This document shows, piece after piece, positions 4,953-7,114 of a DNA stretch of 7,114 nt. Source of the stretch: Prevotellaceae bacterium (GTDB lineage: Bacteria; Bacteroidota; Bacteroidia; Bacteroidales; UBA932); assembly GCA_031267155.1 (NCBI GenBank), contig JAIRZR010000197.1, forward strand, positions 1-7,114. The letters run 5' to 3'. A program made the translations under genes and the position numbers. Numbering within the stretch: the first letter of the stretch is position 1; the number at the start of each line of letters is the position of its first letter. The notes below the pieces were generated by a model, which was given only the letters and a program-made list of their open reading frames with translations, searched no databases and was not told the DNA's origin.

Positions 4953-6053
4953 TTATTTGAAAGCAACGATACATATAACCGGATTATCATCTTCCGAAAC
5001 CGTTTTCGCAAGTTCACGCAAATCATCCTGTTGAATATAGCGCCGTTTCAGGGACTCCGCCTGCAAACTCAAAATAAAACGGTCATCATCGGTTGCACCT
5101 ATAAGAGAAACCTCTTTAAGGAGTGAACCGTCGGAATGAAAATCGGCATACCGGTATGTTTTATTCTCTTTTTTGTTATAGATCCCGATACGTCCATCCT
5201 TATTAACCAAATAGCCGACTAAAATATAAGAATCGGTTTCGAACAACTGATAGCAGGCTACATATTCGGTATTCATCAAGTCCATACCGTTTGAAAGGGC
5301 ATTCAGATAATCCATCGGAGGGAACGAATGATTTCCGAAAACAACCCGATAGGCTGGCTTTTCACCTTCGGATGTAATTTCATATATAACCGGATTATGT
5401 CCCTTATGGAAATAAGTCTTATCACGCACTCGGTGGAATACTTCCCTGGTCAATAAGAACTCATGTTCAACATCATAATCCCTCGGATAACAATATTGTC
5501 TATTTTGAAATAAGGAGTCTGTTGTCATCACATCGTATGTTTGTTCTCCTTTCTTATACCCTAACCACGTCCACCATGCATAACGTCCGTCGGACATAGA
5601 TATAAATGTGTTAAATGCAGGTGCTTTTTTGGAATAAAGATACTCGTAGGTATTCAAATCATAAACGATAAGTTGATTTGTCCCGCCATTTACCAGAATA
5701 GTCTGCGACGTTTTATCAATCCAAAAACTCATTGGATTAACATACTCGCCGGGGCCATTACCCCGACTGCCGATCTGGGAGATGAATTTACCCTGAAGTG
5801 TATAGACTTGTATAGATTTACTGTAATTTTCGTCCAGGATGAAGATTCTATCATCCATTATCTTCGCGATTTTTATACCACCAATCAGGTTGTCTCCTCT
5901 TGTTTCCAAGGGAATAAATGTGTACGAAGGCGCCGCAGTGCGTAAAACGGCATTTTCGTCAAAAACAATTTCTTTTATCGCACTGTTGTTTGTGTTAATA
6001 AGCGTACATCCTGCAAACAAACATATTGTGCATAGTGTTATCAATTTATCCAT
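4953..6053 (-). CDS. 6-bladed beta-propeller lipoprotein
   Basis: This is a 366-residue envelope protein. The start MDKLITLCTICLFAGC is a lipoprotein signal peptide with lipobox FAGC; C16 would be lipidated. The residues after it (TLINTNN) lack the acidic surface-export signal usual for outward-facing Bacteroidetes lipoproteins, so a periplasmic-facing position is inferred. Family features are YTFIPLET (44-51) before the first blade, IFILDENYSKSIQVYTLQGKF-like strands (70-90) and the hallmark GNGPGEY (98-104), as in the RGxGPGEY loop of Bacteroidetes 6-bladed beta-propeller (BF3164-like) proteins. The C-terminus ends DDNPVICIVAFK. The biochemical role of this family is not established; binding of a ligand or peptide is only a guess. 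The gene has its own promoter and lies downstream of a paralogue on the same strand. Confidence 0.88.
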   Translation of the reverse strand: MDKLITLCTICLFAGCTLINTNNSAIKEIVFDENAVLRTAAPSYTFIPLETRGDNLIGGIKIAKIMDDRIFILDENYSKSIQVYTLQGKFISQIGSRGNGPGEYVNPMSFWIDKTSQTILVNGGTNQLIVYDLNTYEYLYSKKAPAFNTFISMSDGRYAWWTWLGYKKGEQTYDVMTTDSLFQNRQYCYPRDYDVEHEFLLTREVFHRVRDKTYFHKGHNPVIYEITSEGEKPAYRVVFGNHSFPPMDYLNALSNGMDLMNTEYVACYQLFETDSYILVGYLVNKDGRIGIYNKKENKTYRYADFHSDGSLLKEVSLIGATDDDRFILSLQAESLKRRYIQQDDLRELAKTVSEDDNPVICIVAFK

Positions 6054-6134
6054 ACTGTTTTTATTTTAAATCGGCTGATTATGGCACATCGCCAGCCATT
6101 ATTCACATAATTAACGTACCATTAAAATTGCCTT

Positions 6135-6166
6135 CAAAAATAGACGATTATATCGGATTGTCCAAA
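6135..6166 (-). promoter_or_regulatory. Promoter of the beta-propeller lipoprotein gene
   Basis: On the minus strand TTTG (6166-6163), a 20-base spacer and TATTTTTG (6142-6135) match the Bacteroidetes -33/-7 consensus. The start would fall near 6128, leaving an AT-rich leader of about 75 bases before the ATG at 6053. That is long enough to hold regulatory structure, but none is obvious. It implies that the gene can be expressed independently of the upstream paralogue. Confidence 0.7.
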
Positions 6167-6174
6167 TAAAAATG

Positions 6175-6187
6175 ATGAAAATTTCAT
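6175..6187. repeat. 13-bp palindrome upstream of the promoter
   Basis: ATGAAA (6175-6180) and TTTCAT (6182-6187) are exact reverse complements around a single A. The palindrome lies 8 bases upstream of the -33 element and 22 bases past the stop of the upstream gene. It could be an operator or activator site. On the minus strand it is followed by CATTTTTATTT, so a weak terminator for the upstream gene is the alternative. AT-rich sequence makes chance palindromes fairly common. Confidence 0.35.
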
Positions 6188-6208
6188 ACAAAATTTATAG
6201 AGACCCCC

Positions 6209-7114
6209 TTATTTGAGGTAATACTTTACAATTACGGGGTTGTCATCGTCGCCTGTATTTTCAATTATTTTTTTGCTTTTTTCATCCAATAAAGATAAAT
6301 CGACGTAATCCTTTAATTCGTATGGCTGAATTGCAGCATACAAAATGTTATTATTTAAACAGTCAAAGACCGGGGTTTTGTGTTTTCCCCGGTTATTAAA
6401 AAGGTAAACCGTGTTTGTTTTACGGAGATTTAAATAAGTATAATACTCATTTTTTATTTTTATAGTAGAAACGATATACTCATTATTGAAGAACGTTCTT
6501 AATGGGAGGGGAGCTTCTGATTCTAAGAATAAATAATCGTTTTTTTCTTTGTCTGTTTCATATTTATTCAAGTCAGAGGGTTTTATATTCTGTTTCCCAA
6601 AATCAATTTTGAAGGTTTTTTCCAGGGAAAGCGTTTTTTTATGGATGATATAGTGAACATACGAGAGTGCTTGTGGGGAAAAGCAAATCAGGGAATCATT
6701 CAATGGATACAGGTTGGTAATTTGAGCGTTAATTCCGGCAACAATATCATCACTGTAATCCATTTCTTTGACAATCCGTTCCTCTTCCGTATTGTAAATA
6801 ATTATCCTGAACGGGTTTTCGCTCGCTGTTGCAGGAAGTATTATACTTTCATTTTCATTAACAGCATAGCTGCTTGCGAAGAATTGGCTTAACTTTTTTT
6901 CGGACGTTTTAGGCCAGGCGGGCAGATTTGTTTTATTGATAAAATTGAAATTCAAGTCGTAATTTATTAGATGGTACGGTGTCAGGATGTCGATGCCATT
7001 TAAAATATGATTATAGGAAAAGCCCATGAACGTATAGTAATCATGGGGGCCTCCTCCCATTTTATTTCCGGAATTTGAAATAAAATTACCATTTTCATCA
7101 AAGATTGAAACGAC
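6209..7114 (-). CDS. 6-bladed beta-propeller protein, 5' end outside window
   Basis: 301 residues are visible; the frame stays open to the window edge, upstream of the internal ATG at 7060, so the real start lies outside. The visible start VVSIFDENGNFISNSGNK followed by GGGPHDYYTF (20-29) aligns with IQVYTLQGKFISQIGSRG and GPGEY of the downstream gene. This places it about 80 residues into the protein and identifies a paralogue in the same beta-propeller family. The hallmark GPGEY loop is altered to GGPHDY. The C-terminus GDDDNPVIVKYYLK shares DDNPVI with the downstream protein. Overall identity between the two looks low outside these blocks, so the duplication is old or the genes were recruited separately. 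A lipoprotein signal is expected but cannot be seen. The gene is AT-rich, and its molecular function is unknown. Confidence 0.82.
   Translation of the reverse strand, partial: VVSIFDENGNFISNSGNKMGGGPHDYYTFMGFSYNHILNGIDILTPYHLINYDLNFNFINKTNLPAWPKTSEKKLSQFFASSYAVNENESIILPATASENPFRIIIYNTEEERIVKEMDYSDDIVAGINAQITNLYPLNDSLICFSPQALSYVHYIIHKKTLSLEKTFKIDFGKQNIKPSDLNKYETDKEKNDYLFLESEAPLPLRTFFNNEYIVSTIKIKNEYYTYLNLRKTNTVYLFNNRGKHKTPVFDCLNNNILYAAIQPYELKDYVDLSLLDEKSKKIIENTGDDDNPVIVKYYLK

Noticed and set aside
4620..5126. 168-codon plus-strand frame across the gene-free stretch and the end of the propeller gene
   Set aside because: It overlaps the 3' end of a confident gene on the other strand, and its sequence looks random.
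4621..6208. Small leader-peptide (NVEALA-type) genes sometimes found beside Bacteroidetes beta-propeller lipoproteins
   Set aside because: I looked in both intergenic regions and found no short frame with the signal-plus-NVEALA pattern. The only short minus-strand frame begins MKVFAVCIAMYSY and ends at once.

Overview
The window most likely comes from a member of the Bacteroidales (Bacteroidota). Three lines of evidence support this. Two intergenic regions carry Bacteroidetes-type promoters (TTTG, about 19-20 bp, TAnnTTTG). There is a decayed SusC/RagA-type TonB-dependent receptor. Two tandem '6-bladed beta-propeller' proteins are present, one of them a clear lipoprotein. A Porphyromonas/Tannerella-like host would fit the 23-bp minisatellite and the GC-rich recQ-tadA core, but the genus cannot be fixed from this sequence alone.

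Layout. Positions 1-733 form a repeat-rich block without a convincing gene. It holds a 60-nt foldback, two copies (one internally shortened) of a GC-rich module, a short palindromic AAGTC/TTAAAG tract, and a strictly periodic 23-bp minisatellite (core 481-733, eleven in-register units, probably one more at 458) whose left edge includes a perfect 17-bp-arm hairpin. Positions 724-2786 (minus) hold recQ, with a doubtful 70-codon ORF overlapping its stop by ATGA. Positions 2787-2960 are a divergent promoter region. Positions 2961-3646 (plus) hold a two-gene operon: a small ribbon-helix-helix-like protein and the tRNA adenosine deaminase gene tadA, also overlapping by ATGA.

Positions 3864-4620 (minus) are a SusC-family receptor fragment broken by stops and several frameshifts. 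It reads towards tadA and perhaps continues in eroded form to about 3650. Positions 4621-4952 have no recognisable gene. Positions 4953-7114 (minus) are visibly more AT-rich and carry two paralogous beta-propeller genes, the upstream one running off the window. Both end in the same DDNPVI tail, and the downstream one has its own promoter.

Functionally, recQ (DNA repair helicase) and tadA (wobble inosine formation in tRNA) are housekeeping genes. They are flanked on one side by a minisatellite/MITE-like repeat block and on the other by a graveyard of a SusC receptor followed by envelope beta-propeller genes. The most unusual item is the 23-bp minisatellite. It keeps exact 23-bp register over 253 bp while switching between two different sequence types, and it resembles the minisatellite-in-a-MITE ('BrickBuilt') known from Porphyromonas gingivalis.
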